NCBI RefSeq assembly: GCF_964204645.1
Contig: NC_134025.1
Location: 19,808,001-19,872,000, forward strand
Source of the DNA: Tubulanus polymorphus
Lineage: Eukaryota; Nemertea; Palaeonemertea; Tubulaniformes; Tubulanidae
Direction of reading: 5' to 3'
Length of the DNA: 64,000 bases
Translations under genes and position numbers: made by a program
In this document: piece by piece, positions 39,001-54,000 of the stretch
Layout of the letters: each line of letters starts with the position of its first letter
Numbering within the stretch: the first letter of the stretch is position 1
The notes under the pieces: generated by a model
What the model was told of the DNA's origin: nothing
Database searches by the model: none
What the model saw: the letters and a program-made list of their open reading frames with translations, nothing else

Positions 39001-42000
39001 ACGCCCCAAGTGACCATAAGCAAAGCCCAATGACCTTGAAACTCACGCTAATTAAAGAACATGTCATGAGCAACAACTTTGCAATTGATCATGGTAACAA
39101 AATATGCCTAGTTACCGATATGATATGGAACTACTAAGTTATTCTACTATTCAACACCCCCTGGTGACCATATAGATTAACTAATGTCTTTGAAACTCTT
39201 GAAATCATAGACCATGTCATGAGCTACAACTGCTTTCCAATTAATTGTGGTAACAAAATATGCATAGGTACGAATGTAATATAGAAATACTAAGTTATGC
39301 ATTGTTCAACGCCCCCTGGTGGCCATATGCAAAAAAATGACCTTGAAACTCACCACGATCATAGACCATGTCATGACCTACACCTTTCCAATTGATTGTA
39401 GTAACAAAATATGCATAGGTACAAATATAATATAGAAAAACTAAGTAATTGTATTTTTCAACGCCCCCTGGTGGCCATATACAACTAGGGGTCCAGGGAC
39501 ACCATGCCTACTTGAGAAGTGGTTTCATATGCTCAACAATCTAACAATTCCAATATTCAACGCCCCATCCAATGACCTTGAAAAATCCAATGACCTTGAA
39601 ACTCACCACGATCATAGATCATGTAATGAGCTACAACTTTCCAATTGATTGTGGTAGCAATATATGCATGGGTATGAGTATAATATAGAAATACTATGTT
39701 ATTGTATTATTCAATGCCCCCTGGTGGCCATATAAAAAAACCAATGACTTTGAAACTCACCACAATCATAGAACACATTATGAGCTACAACTTGGTATCA
39801 AATGCTTAAGTATCAGCATAATGTGGAAAAACTTTTTCCACCTATGAGTACTGATGACACCAAGATGGCCGCCAATTGCGTCATAATTGCCTGATCAAAT
39901 ATACCTGTCTCGGGTATAAGAGATCCCTTTCCAAAGAATACCCATCACAAATTGCAATGAAAAATGCAAACCAGTAGGAAGCTACAGGACTCAGAATTCA
40001 GGCCATAATTGCCATTTTTGGGCACAAAAAAGGTAATTGATCAAAGCTTCTTCAAAATTTCCCGCAAGAAGTTCAAAAATGGGTAAAAAGTGATTTTAGC
40101 GAACAACAATATTTGCCAGTCTGCCATCTTGAATCTGACAGGGCCAGTTTTTGGACTGAAGATATGTCTAGGGTAGATACATGTATAAACCAAATATCAA
40201 GACATTACCAGGAAGCGTCTTCACAACTTCCCTAAATAACTGGATTCCGTCTAGGGACGGCCGAACGACGACCGAAAAGTGAAGGCAATAGCCCGCTGGG
40301 ACTTAAGTCCCAAGTGGGCTTAAAATATGCGCTGAATCAATCCGGAATTTTCATTAGAATATCAGACACTAGGTACCTTTCTTTAAAGGTTTATTTGTTG
40401 TATGTCATTAACAATCAGTTATATGATACTTTATGCATAACTTTGAAGCGACGCGCCGTTAGCGAACGCTCAACAAGGTCAGTCATGTAGGCCAACGATA
40501 ACACGAAACAGACCATGGTTTTCCCGGTTTAAGAGCATCTCTCCACATGAATTACAGGGACTTTAATGGACCATTTGTTGACACTAACCTTTAATAAATT
40601 TCGTATGGATACAATCAAGATAATTCCATTGATTCTGACAGGGCTAGTTTTTGGGCTGAAGATGTGTCTAGGGTAGATTGAAACCCAAATATCAAGACAT
40701 TACATTGAAGCGTCTTCAAAATTTCCTAAAATAACTGGATTCCGTCTACGGCCAGACGGACGGACGAAAAGTGAACGCAATAGCTCACTGGGACTAAAGT
40801 CCCAAGTGGGCTAAAAATTACTTCAAAGAATATTCTTTTAATGCTTTTATTGCCGATCGTTTTTAATTGCAGGATATATGACATTAATTCGCATCGGGCT
40901 TCATGTTGCATTCACTGATCAGATGGCTGTAGCATAAATTCATACTAATCATAACCGGTATATGGCTATATGTTAATGACATGCAGATAGATACAATATA
41001 GGAAAATGACTTTAGGGAAAGGGTTAAATTAGAATGTAGATTAAGTCACTGTGTCATGCAGTAATGAAATGCATAAACTTGACAAAGTACCGTGGTTTAG
41101 TGCAAAGGTAAGTGCAATAACAGAACTTAAAAAGTACATGTACAGAATATTATACAGGTTGTCTCAAAAAATGTGTTACCGTAGCTTTAAGATTAATTAA
41201 TCAATTACTAATCGAAATAAATATATTGGGGAGTAAGGTTGGTAGACCTGGATGTTTTCTCGAGGATGGAATATTGATATCCAAAAATAAGTCATGCATG
41301 GCTGAGGACTACTATGATTTTGAATGGCCCTCAAAATGGAGTCAACATTCCGAGCAAACATCCAGATCTACCAACCTTACCCCTCAAGAAATCTATATTT
41401 CAATTATAGTTATGAATAATCAATCTTTTAAGTTGGTACACACACATAGGAGACACCCAGCAGTTCACAATTCACTGCATTTTTTACTATAAAAGCCTCG
41501 TCCATATTAGAGAAAAGATACCATGATTTGCGTGCATACATCAAGAAAAAGATGTGCATACTAATGCGGCAGCAGGTTCTACTTCATGGATAGATTTTAA
41601 TAAAATCTCATAAGAGATCTTTCGTAAAAAGAGATTCCAGAAAAAAAACTACATTTGAAATTTTATGAAACCAATGGTGAAAATAATCCCAAGGCAAGAC
41701 ATTTGATGGGATGAACTTAGAACTAGGCCTATAGTGTAAACATGTTCAAATCATCAGATATCAAAAATCTAGCGTAGACGTGGCTACATTAATTATGACA
41801 GAACAACAGAGTATATGGTATTACCAATGTTCCATTCGTATCCGTTATATCTTTACTCTGTTAACATCAAAAAGATAATTGCAGTGAAAATAATGAAACA
41901 AGCATAATGCCTAGTATCCCTCATCACTATGGCGTAAACATAAATAGGATATCAACTAGAAATGATGTTTCGGGTTAGAAACATTTTCGGTTGAAGACAC

Positions 42001-45000
42001 TCAGTGACAGTTACGAACTCTACCGTTCAACAACAGACCACTGCCACGCGAGAACGAAGCTTGAACGCCGATACTCGAGGTCACAGTCTACGTTCCTCCT
42101 AGTTGCCGCTCCAATCCATAGCCACTCTGTTGTGTAGTCGCCTCATCAACATACCTTAACATCACATTGCAGGGCAAGTATGAAGTAGGGTCAACAAGGC
42201 AATACCCAAGAGAGGCAGGATCGGACGGAATAAATCGCATCGACTCCAGCGTTCGATTTCAAGTATATACTACACAATGTTGGTCAACCAGTACGGTGTT
42301 TTTTAATGCAAATTAGTATTGTTTAAAATTCATCTGCACATCGATACAAACGTTTTTTTCGTCAAGATGACCCCGGGCGTATGCAAAATTAATCTTTTTC
42401 TATCAATAGATTATACTTTATCTAAAGATTAACTGCTTTGTTGATTTTGGTGAGCTACACGTGTTACTAAAAAGATGGCGCTATGATCGCAGCTCCACAG
42501 TAAATATTGCAAACTACCCCGCGCATCAACATGGAATTTTCAGCACAGTACAAGATGCTTATTAATCTTTCTCATCTTTCTCTGAATCTTAGTTAGAGTA
42601 AATCGGAATTTCGGAACACACAAATCTTAGCTGCCTACGCACATGATAAGTGCTGTTTTATGTCCTTGCCCAGGCCTCATATCATAACCAAATATACGTT
42701 GTTGATTTAAATTTCATCAAAAAATATTTTTTTAGGCCTACGATATACAATACAACAAGTAGCGGCACATCTCAACGAGTAAGAATTCTTTTTTTAGAAA
42801 GGCCGATCACCACAGCCATATCGGTGCGCAAAAGTCAAGGGATATCCTGATATGACATCAGGCTGGAAAATAATAATTTTTCTACAGAATTCCTTCAATT
42901 TCTTCTTTCAGAAATAAATTCATTCTTTCTTTTAACAAACTCAGGAAAGCGCAACAAATTTGGTTTGATTCAAGAATAAGTATATATAGCTCCATTTTAG
43001 TCATTTACTTTCAATGCTTGTCAGCCATCTTGAAAGGTTGAACCTTCAAAATCCTCCCTATCCCTATATGATGCAACAACATCTAACAAAATGTCAAAAG
43101 ATTTCATTGGCTAGTTCAGCCTGTATCTTCTCTACATGATCAAACAAAATGTCATAAAATTTTGATATATTTCATCTACTGGCTTTGCCTGTATCAAGTG
43201 CAACAAAAATGGCTGCCGATAAACCATCTTGAAAGGTAGAACCTCCAAAATCAATAAGATTCTACCCTACATGATCTGAAGATTTCTTCCACTAGTTCAG
43301 CCTGTATCCTGCTTATGAGGATGTTTGCCAGAAATAACTACTAAGAAACAAAGATGGTCACCAGTCAATCATCTTAAAAGCCTGAACATCCAAATTAATA
43401 GGGTTCTTCCCTACATGATGAGTTCAGTGGCATTAAATGGATAGACGGAGAGTTAAGTCCCCTTTTCCCTCCATAGAGCAACGGGGACAAAAATAGTTAT
43501 TCATTACCACTAGCAGCAATGAAACATGGTATTTCTATTAATTTGTTTGATGTATTTAAAATTTTTTTAAATGAATATCCAAATTGCTGTGATTAATATT
43601 TTAGCAAATGCCACTCTTAAGTGAAAGGATAATTAGGAAATAAACAATTAGAAATTAACCAGTTACCCGTTCTTCAAGCTGATGCCACTGAGGTACTGGG
43701 TCCTTGAATTCGAAATAGTCCATGTTGATCGTAACTTCACCAAGGAAAGCATTTCGTCCAAGTCTGTCATTATGCCACACGGAAATCCACAGCGTTCTAC
43801 TTTCCAATTCACTCTTCGTAATATTGTACTGAAATTCACACTTACAATTATATGTAAAACTAGGTTTAGCGATGGTTTAGCACAGAAATTTGCCTGTGTG
43901 GATGCTTGGCCTGTTCAACATTGGAACAAACTAAATTTAGACTGTTCTTAACCATTCTGAGACTAGGTCCATGGACCTTAATACATAACTCATTATTCAT
44001 GCTGTGACCTCATATGAATATTGCTTCTTGTGAGAATCAACCAAGATCGTGCATGAATTTTCAACCGACTTGCTGCTACGTATTTTTAGTATTAATCAAC
44101 AAAATCGTTACTATTTCAAAAATGAATCATTTCATCAATTCCAAAAAGCAACATTTTTTAAGGTTTCAGTGCATGTCATCTAGAGACTAACAGAAGACAT
44201 GTTCCTGCCGCAATTTTTTCACAGAAGATTATAATAGGTCACACGTATTGTTACATGCGTCATTATTTCCTTCATGGGCAATATGATGCGCTGTTACGTT
44301 ATGTTTATTACTTCTATACATGCGAGGTCCAGTTCAACAGAACCAATATCTGACCATGACAACTTCTTATAATCATATTAATTACACTCAAATCTTGAAA
44401 AGCTTTCGTGGACCCGATGTAACCACTCCTTACACCTCATAATTGAGTGAATCATATTTTCGATCTTTCAAATTTCATAATTCAATTAATTGCTCAATTT
44501 TATTGAGTATGATACGTACAGAAATAAAGATATTCACTAACCTTCAACTGTTCATCATACACTGGATTAATGGTATGCTTTTTGACACGGGTTTTTCGTT
44601 TACTATTCCGCGTCTTATCTGGAAGCAAGTAGCATTTCACATACCTATAAGAAAAGAGATTACTTTAAAAAGGCTGCTTTTTCACTGTGATATACATTGC
44701 TCTGCGAGCAAGTCCCCTCCATGAAACATATATCATAGGCTATAAATTATCTAAATAATTTTTTTTGGGGTTAGGTTATATCTGGTTCTCTTACTTTTCT
44801 TAATAAAATTCATAAAGCCATTAGGCTTTATGAATTTTATTAAGAAAAGTACGATAATTAGCAACAATGCTTACTGCCATGTACATTATTTCAGCACATG
44901 GAGGAGGTTTTTAACCCATCAATAGCCAAAAATCCCTGTCACCGTTGCTCGGCACATCTGTACTGTTACCTGCATTTACAATATCGGATAATACCGTTAA

Positions 45001-48000
45001 AATGGAAATGTTATTTTGTATTTTCATCTTGGAAATACAACCTATACTCTAGACTTTATATTGTGGTTTAATCTTAAATCTAAACCATGTTCGATAATGA
45101 TTCTGTCCACATGAAACTGAACTTTCTTGGTACAGTTAATTGTTCAGGGCATACATGCAAGCGATGCTTCATCTGTGAATGGGTAGCTGGCGCTACTATG
45201 TGTAAGATGGTTAGTTCAGACCACATGTCTGAGTAAAAAAAAATATGGCATCACACGATTCATTGTGAAGACAATCGAATTGAGGATAGTTTTTACCGAA
45301 ACCAGTGTTTCGTGTGTCAGAGCAATGCACACAGTCACGAAACCAGCCATAAAAGCATTCCTGTTTCATCGTTTGGGTTTATGTCTCGCTGTACGTTCGG
45401 CTTTACACAACTAAATCTTCACCATCTAAGAACTTGGTCGAAAGCATATTCAATACCTAATCTCACCAAAGCACAGCCTACAAAGACTCTTGGTTTGACT
45501 TAAATATGGCTGAATCAATACAATGCCTCTGATAATTACATAGATTGCCTCAGTCTTTGAAAAACATCCAAATAAAAAGTAAACACGCTCCCTTACATTA
45601 CTTGTTGTACGTACACACACCCACGCATCCATAGAAGAACAGTACATACAGGGTATTAACCGACTAATGCTGAAGCTTATCTTCATTTTTCTCTCATTTA
45701 CTCCTCTGAACATCAAAATTGGAATAGCCCAAGGATTATTTCTTTGAGCTCTACATATTTGTGATCAAATGTTTTTAGATAGAGAAATCAAACATATAAG
45801 ATCTGCTCTCAAGAAACTAGCCTATCCAGACAAAATTTTGAATAAAACTTATTTCAAAGCCCGAATTTCTCACTTAGGACGAAATGACCTGACCACAAAA
45901 CACAGAGCTCAAACGAATATTATAATCCTGTATTTACCTACTTTGGAATGCTTTAAATCCACATTAAGCACTATTGACACTTGATTAGTTTTTCAATATA
46001 ATAACAAACTCACCAATGTTTTAACCAAAAACAAACCGACAGTGAGCTAATAATATTGAGTCTAGGGTCTATAAGGCGTAAAGGCTGTAATATGATGTAC
46101 ATTGGTGAAACGGGACGTTTTCTTAATCAGCGTATCAAAGAACACAGAATAGATATCCGCAACCAAAAGCCTGAGAGTGGGATAGCGAATCATGTCTTTA
46201 CAACCAAGCACCAATTTGACTTTCAGAATTGAAACTTATCTATCCTTGTAAAGACATTCATAAGACTCTCATATTTGAATCAGCCCTAATATGTAAACTT
46301 TCAAAATCCAATTGATTTACTAATTTAAATACTGGTTTTTCTCCACATGAGAAAATGAGGATTGTTCCATTGTGTGCGTTTATTGATAGATAACCACCTG
46401 CCATTTCATTACAATTAAATCAACTTTATCATATTTAGACAAATTTATCCTTGATAAAATCATTGGCCCTCTTTACTAATTAAGCTGCTCCGGAACTTGT
46501 TCAATATGGTAACCATTTTCACAGTACACTTACGCTCAACATCTCATTTCCTTCAGATTTTTGACAGTTAAGATTCAGTATTTTTTTCAAAATCTGTCAC
46601 TTTACGAACACTTAAGTCCTTGATTCACGCTGGTGCTGTTTTGAATACCTTAGTTTTTACAATTCCCCACAGATCAGATGTCTATTGCAGGTATCATTTT
46701 AAGAGTAAATGCTGTCAAAATAGAATATTGTGCAAAAGTTATTTTCAAATGTGATAAATTCACAAATATCAAATATGCAACTGGTTTGAATTTTAGTTCA
46801 GCAATTAGTGAGAAATATGACTTTTAAATAAACACGTGCTCACTGTTATTATTTATGTTAGCAGGTGCTATCTCTGACAAGCGCTCACAGCTACGAGTAA
46901 TTTCACAAGACATTTCATAGGATATTTAATCATTTTAGAAGTGTCTTTGAATTTTATAATTGTATACCATTGCTACAGTTGGATATGACATTCAGAAGCG
47001 CTATATACAGTGAACAAACAAATGTTTATGTGATTGATTATACATAGGCAACACTACTAGCCGCACACGTACTTGTGTTGATTGTCATAGATAACATCAT
47101 AAATAGCACCACTGCAGGTAGTATGTGAACTATACCACAAAGTGAAGGATAACTAAATGACTCATTTATATCTAATTAGAGATACGTTTTTTCGATCAGA
47201 CAGATCTCAGGTCGTTATATATACATATCTAAATTTCTTCTTGTTAAAAAAATGCAGAAAGTACAATTTTGATAGCATTTGCCATTTGAAATAAATGTAC
47301 ACAATGGAACAATCCTTATACATTTCTTGTTTTGGTTCAAGTCCATTTTCATGGCCATTCAAAAAATACCGTAGTGCTCAGCAGCCACCATGTTTCTTCC
47401 CAGTTGCTACTACGAGTTATCTCAATAGTTTACACAGTTACATAGCCATTGTTCACAATTGACCAATGAGCATTTAGAAATAAGCAGAGTTTGATCACAT
47501 TTTCAGCCAATCAGGATCTGTGCCATTCCGATTTCCACAGCGCAAATATCAAACAAGTGAATGAGAAGGAAACAATTCCTTTATTCTCTCATTGACGATT
47601 AGAAGAGTAACCGCTTGTACACGCTTGAAATCTTCGAGTTTTTGGTGCTTCCATAATTTAAATAGGATTGTTAGACTTCAGATCAATAAATACAGTATAT
47701 TACATGGAAAAATCAGACCTGCGTGTAGCGTGACCATTGAATATTTTAGTTCTTCCGTGTGACCTATTACTTGGATAAACCTTGTTTCATTATTACTATG
47801 CACATGCACAGTGAACCATCCACCAGTACCGAATGACGTATAATGACTATCAGAACCTGAATGGATTTTGGTCATTTGCAATTCGTTGAAATCATGGCTC
47901 CATCCTATTTCAATTTGAGATAACTGTGACTTACGGATCGGTTCTGCGACGTTTCTCATCTACCAGTGCCAGACCACGGCACTGCTTAATGTTTATGATG

Positions 48001-51000
48001 AAAACGCCTGTCTTGTAATTATAATCCAAACTGAACAAGATTTCTCCTTCAACTGGAATCGTTCCGTACAACCCTTCACCGGCATCGCTGTAGAAACTGT
48101 AAACGCTTTCACGACTTCCCTAAATGGAAAATAAAGAGAATTGCATTACTAAGAGAAATCACTCATTAGTCTTCCGTGTCAGGTATCCAGGATCTGGTGG
48201 AATAGTTTCAGCAAGGTTCACAATATAATTCTTTCATTCCGTAAATCTTTAAAGGCGCTTTTACAATGGAGATCTTTGCGTTGAATTGATAATGTTTGTA
48301 GTCATTATGAATCACTTATAGATAAGGATTACTGTGTCAATATTAATTATCAATTTGTGATGTATATCAATGTTATCAATTAATTGTATGTAACTGAATG
48401 ATAATACAACATCAAAAATAAATAATTCTGTACCTGTTAATAAAAAAAAACTATTCTAAATGTAACATTCATATGCTATTAGTTGCTTCTAGAACACAAA
48501 AGTGCTTGACACAATATCCATTCTAAATCAGTCACATCCTTGTGTAATTATGAATCATCTTAATTTCATAGTATTTTAGGCAATTCTTAGAAGAAAGTCC
48601 CACACTTAGAACTAAAATCAGGTGTGAAATGTATATTGAAGTACCAGGGAAGTGGTTTATTCAACGTTTTGACAATATTGCAATACATGTACACATGTAT
48701 TTATCTTCAGGAATATAATGAGATTTTCTATATTATCATCACAACACCGACAGTGTTTAATCAATGGTTATAAGGCTCATCAATCAAATGTCCCAGAAAT
48801 GAATTATGGCTCATTTTCAGATACGCAGATTTAATTCATATAAATTTTACTTGAATGTTCAATAGATTAGAACCAGGCAATTCCAGACTTGGTCGTTATG
48901 TGGTAATGTTGCAGAAACAAAGGTTCTCAGTAAATGCAAAAATAGTTAACAATGAAATTGACATATACCATTAACCTTAAACGTAGGAGCAGTGTTTCAA
49001 GAGAAAAAAGTTTACGACAGAAATTACAACAATCGTCTTAATCAAACATGTATGTGCTGATAAAATGACATAATGTGAAAACTTTAAAGCTGTTGATGTG
49101 CCATGGTATTCTTGCAAATATGGTTCGCATGAGGCTTAATTAATGGATCCAATTTACAGTTGGTTTCAAACCACATTTCTAAGAATATCGTTTATTATAG
49201 GAAATTCTGTCACACTAGATCTTTCAGGTTCACCTGGAAAATCAGCATGTATTAATGTGCCCTACCTGTGAACTGCTGTTTCCTAAACTCTGTAACCCAA
49301 CATAAGAAAGAATTCTTCATTCATTCAATTAATACCACAAAACGCTATTGAATATTCGATTCACTGAATTCATTCAAATAAACTACATGCACCAAATTAG
49401 TTAGTGTGTACAGTACGATTAAAAGTAGGATATCCTTGACTCAGCTATATGCATATGTAGAATGTAGGTAAAAATGTCAGGGGAAAATGTTTCAGGGAAA
49501 AAATGTCTCCGGAAAAATGTCCCAGTTTTTCAGGGCCCTTTTTTTCTGGGACATTTCTACCGTATACTGCATATGTCAGTCAACCTCTGCAGTCCTGATC
49601 CATTTGAGAATAAGGTAGTAAAATCTGAATGTATATGACTAATGACTGAGTCAGATCTCATCAGATGAACTCGATAAATTTGCTTGGTCAAAATGATAAA
49701 TATAGCATATTTTCTTATGTTTGACTTGGATAAAAAATCAGAAGACATCATTTTGAATTATCAACCGCAGGAAGATTTACCAACAGATAACCATGGACGT
49801 ATAAATACGTCCATGAGCTTACAGAGATATCAATCAATAGATAGTGTCAGCAAAACATGAAACAAGTGACCCAATATAGACACCTTCTTGCTGACAATGT
49901 CAGAAAACCAACTATAATAGGCAAACAGGCTTTCTACATGGTTGCGAAATACAATACAAAACTGTCAACCTAGCCATGTTTCTGACCATGACCATGGACT
50001 CGCATGTGATCTAGAGTCTATTGACATAACCGTCACTCAGCATGTCTTTGGCAGCCAGCCAGTGTTTTCACTTCGGGCACATTTTGAAATGCATAACAAA
50101 AATACGTATATACATGTTACATGTTAACATAATTATGTGATAATAGGACATGTTAAAGAAAGGATCAAATATTGTGTTGATTTTTATTCTATAATTTGTG
50201 GAGAAATCTATCTATTTCATGTTTTCATCATTATATTTACGTACAAAATAAAAACAGCATGAAAAGTATGTATACTCCATTACAATAAATAATACCAAAA
50301 TCTTCCAGATACTTATAACTCAGAATATGGGTAAGTTGGACAACAATTGTAGTCCCAAGTAATCCGTTTTAAACACTCTACAAATGCCGTACAATTATAT
50401 CAGCTAGTTATTTCTACTTTTAATCACCTTGCGTAATTTTGCTCGACCATCACGTAGTTTTTGTTCAAATCTCTGCAGGAAAATATTCGATTGTTGGTTA
50501 TCAGGTTTAAGAGTATTCCTGACATTTCCCAGTTCAACTTCAGGTTTCTGTGAACTGCTGCTATTATCGGTGACCTCTACCTGTTCACCACACTGATGAT
50601 CTAATTGCAATAGTTCATCATTATCTTCCTCACAGTCGCTATTATCTCTATCAAATTCTAATCTAAGAACCGACCTTAACACCAAACGTTTTGTATTATT
50701 ATTCCATCTGTAGTGATTGTTCTTGTCATTGTATTTTTTCCTCATTTTGTGCACAACAGACTTAGTAAGTTATGGAATGTTTTAGGTCTACACTATTCTG
50801 TAGATTCTGTTAGTTTGTATGGGACACAAAACATGGTCACAGTTGGCATGTCTCGTGCAAAGGTCACGTGCAGTAATTTGCTGGTTAGTTCATTTTCTTG
50901 TCGAAATCACCATGAACAGTTACATCGATAAAGTAATTTGTTGTTAAAGTGTTTATTCGATGCAAAAGTAAGAAAATAAAACATAACATTATATGCAATG

Positions 51001-54000
51001 CATTTTTAATTGGAAAATATTTGAAAAACTTTTCGTTTGATTCCAATTCCAATTAAAAACACATGTTAGGATATGTGCTTTGAATACTGCCACCGCACCT
51101 GTTTGTTAATTGTGGATTAGAAAAATCTATACATATGTGCAATCACATACCCGCAGACTAAGTCTGTCCAAGAAAATGGTCGGACTCTGAAAAAAATTTA
51201 ATAGAACAATCCTAACAAATGGAAAATAACAAAGCAAACAGAAGGCTTATTTCCTGTGAAGTGAAATAAATACGATAATAAACAAACGAATAGATAAAAC
51301 TTATCAAGAATATAAAGAGAGATATAACTTTAAACCAGTATGCTATTTTACTGTGATTGTATATATTCATGGCAAATTCCATAGATAGATCAACAAATTT
51401 ATTGATACTATCTTTTTATATTAGAAAAGCAAAATACAAACATTTAAGTATTCGGAAAAAGAAATGGTTATTAAAACAATAATTAATTTAACTGAATTGT
51501 CTTTACTTTATGAATCAATGGGGCTTGTTTACGCTACTATGGTAAGTGACAAATCTATCAGGTTTCCTAGCAGATGACCGGTTATCCACATTAAAATTCC
51601 TTTTTCAATTCAAATTGAACCAAATTTTCTCTACAAGTAAATCCAAACACTCATTAAGGCCAGTTTCAACAAGACATATTCAAGTTTAAGAAAATCAATT
51701 CCAAATCACAACCTTTCTATTGGCCTCCTATCAGGTGTACAGAATATGCTATTTCTGAATTTGTGAAAGGTATTCTGCTCTAATGAACATGCCAAAAGAA
51801 TATTCCAATATTGGTAGAGCCGAATTGTAACCTGTCTCAAGAAGTCAACCTTTAATCTTAAAGGAGGCTCATACAAAACATTTGGTTTCAGAAGATATCA
51901 AAAATTCAGTTCAAATTGAGTGAACATGGACTAATTTTAAGAAGGTTTAATTAAAATCGACTGTTCGTCAAGCCATCTGGTATGATTGCAGGATTTAGGC
52001 AAGCCCCATTGATTTCAATGCAAACACACTTTACTTGTTTCATAGTGAGAATGGTAAGCTTAAAGCAAATAACAGAACAGCGAAATACCAAAAACCAGTC
52101 TGCATATGTTATAAAAGGTACTTGTGGGTATAGTGTACTCACAAGCAGACTTAGTTTGGATTGTGAAAATTTAGATAATGCAAGAGGAGCAGGGGCATCA
52201 TCTGTCTCCTCGCTATACTGGCCATTATCATCTTCGTCATCATCATCATCGCTATCATCTTCACCCTAAACAATAAATATATACAGGACACTCTAACGCC
52301 CAAGTAAAGGGAGGACTTTAATCATGCCACGAAGCAAAGGGAGGCGAGTTTCGCCAAATAATAAAGCATGAATGGGATATCAGCACAGCCTCTGTGGGAG
52401 TTGAGGATTCTGCAAGGTTTTTAACCCTGTTATCTACATTCCATTTTTCCTACATTTCGATTAAAATCAAAAACTGAGTGAACAGTCTCATTTTGGTGGC
52501 TCCCATAATAATTGTTGCTTTCCAGAGCCTACTAATCTGTTTCAAATTTGAATGAAAATGGACGAATTATGAACATTTAAAACTGTCTCGTCACATGCAA
52601 ATCCGGTGATATGCCAGTGCTCCATTCATTCCTAATGCGTAACATAATTCAGCTCGTGAATCTGGCTTGCAAAGTAGTAAAACTGGCCCTAATGTCTGGT
52701 TTCACAAAAACATTTAAGCTGAAAATCATTAAGCCTCAATCACTGTATCTATTGAAAACTTACTATATCATTGAAAAGTAGACAAAAAGTTATTTAAAAA
52801 AAAACTTTTTCATGAAACGGGATGGAGCACAATATCTCAGTTAAGGTAAAGGCTTTCCAAGGAAAACAAATACCACATTGAAACCACTTTATATTCATAT
52901 TTTGAGGATAAACGGATGGGTAAGTTAAGTTTAGAAAATATACATTTACAGCAGAAACCTAGATAATGAAAGAATCAATTCATAAATAGAAGTAAAATCC
53001 AGACAACATACATAACCAGGAAGAAATTATCTAACTGGGATTAGCAGAATCGTAGAAAAGCCCGTTAAACAGCACTTCAAAAATTGTTTACTAACCACTC
53101 ATTCCAATAAAACCTATTTGTATAGGGCACCTAGGAAAAAAGCAATAGAATATTTCTAACATCAAGGGAACTTACTAGAATGTGCCAATGCCAGGGTAAG
53201 CAGACAGCAATGGGGCAAGAAATTGAAGACGGGTATTGCATACTTCATAAAAAAGCATAGTTCTTTTAATTGTTCATCATTTTTGTAAAAAATGGTTGCC
53301 CACAGTAGAAGAGGCTTAACTTTCAGACCAAGTTTCATGGAAGTCCATCTAGAATTGAAGGCTGTATCATGCTAACAAGCAAATAAAGATGGCTGCCTTG
53401 GTGGCCATTGGTCAATACCCTCCATTTTCCATAGGATTTGACATCTCACCTACCCTAATCTTTACACAAATCCAGAATTGCACGCTGCTTACAGGAACTC
53501 CAAGATGGCTGTCCAACCAACAACATCCATTTGCAGGATTGAACACTCACCTGGCTGATTAATCCTCACACCAAGTTTCATAGAAATCGTGCCAGAATTA
53601 CAGGCTTATCATACTAACACAAAATTCAAGATGGCCACATTTTTGATATGACAATAACCTCCATTTTCAATAGGGGTGAATATTTCACCTGCCCCAATAC
53701 TTATACTAAGTTTCAGAGAAATCCATCAAGAATTGTTGGCCATTTCGTGCTAACAGGTCAAGAAAATAATGATAAAATAAATAATAAGATACCTCCCATA
53801 AATAGTGCTGTAACTGAAAAATATCATCTTTGATAAGAATAATGAAGATTTGGAAATGAAGGCCTTCATTGAATTACTTGAAAGAATGGATCAAGCACCC
53901 GGCATTCCACCAAAATCATATTAAACAGATATAGTTATTTTAGTCCTGTCTCATGTTTTGTTTCAACCAAAAAATTGTTTTTCTTGATGTTTCTATTTCA

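Larger units (their letters stand above)
37869..43666 (-). other. Synaptotagmin-like gene, intron between C2A and C2B
   Basis: A 5.8 kb intron. It carries a 144-bp tandem duplication (38561-38848), a long composite repeat copy (about 38649-40324), a short end fragment (about 40620-40817), a SINE body (41232-41345) and a degenerate tandem repeat (43019-43460). About 41350-43000 shows nothing recognised. Confidence 0.65.
44645..47934 (-). other. Synaptotagmin-like intron inside C2A
   Basis: A 3.3 kb intron with the perfect hairpin at 44792-44851 and a Penelope-like retroelement fragment at 45765-46392. The rest is AT-rich without recognised features. Confidence 0.6.

Noticed and set aside
43682-43951. 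89-residue plus-strand frame
   Set aside because: It is the antisense shadow of the C2A exon at 43828-43667.
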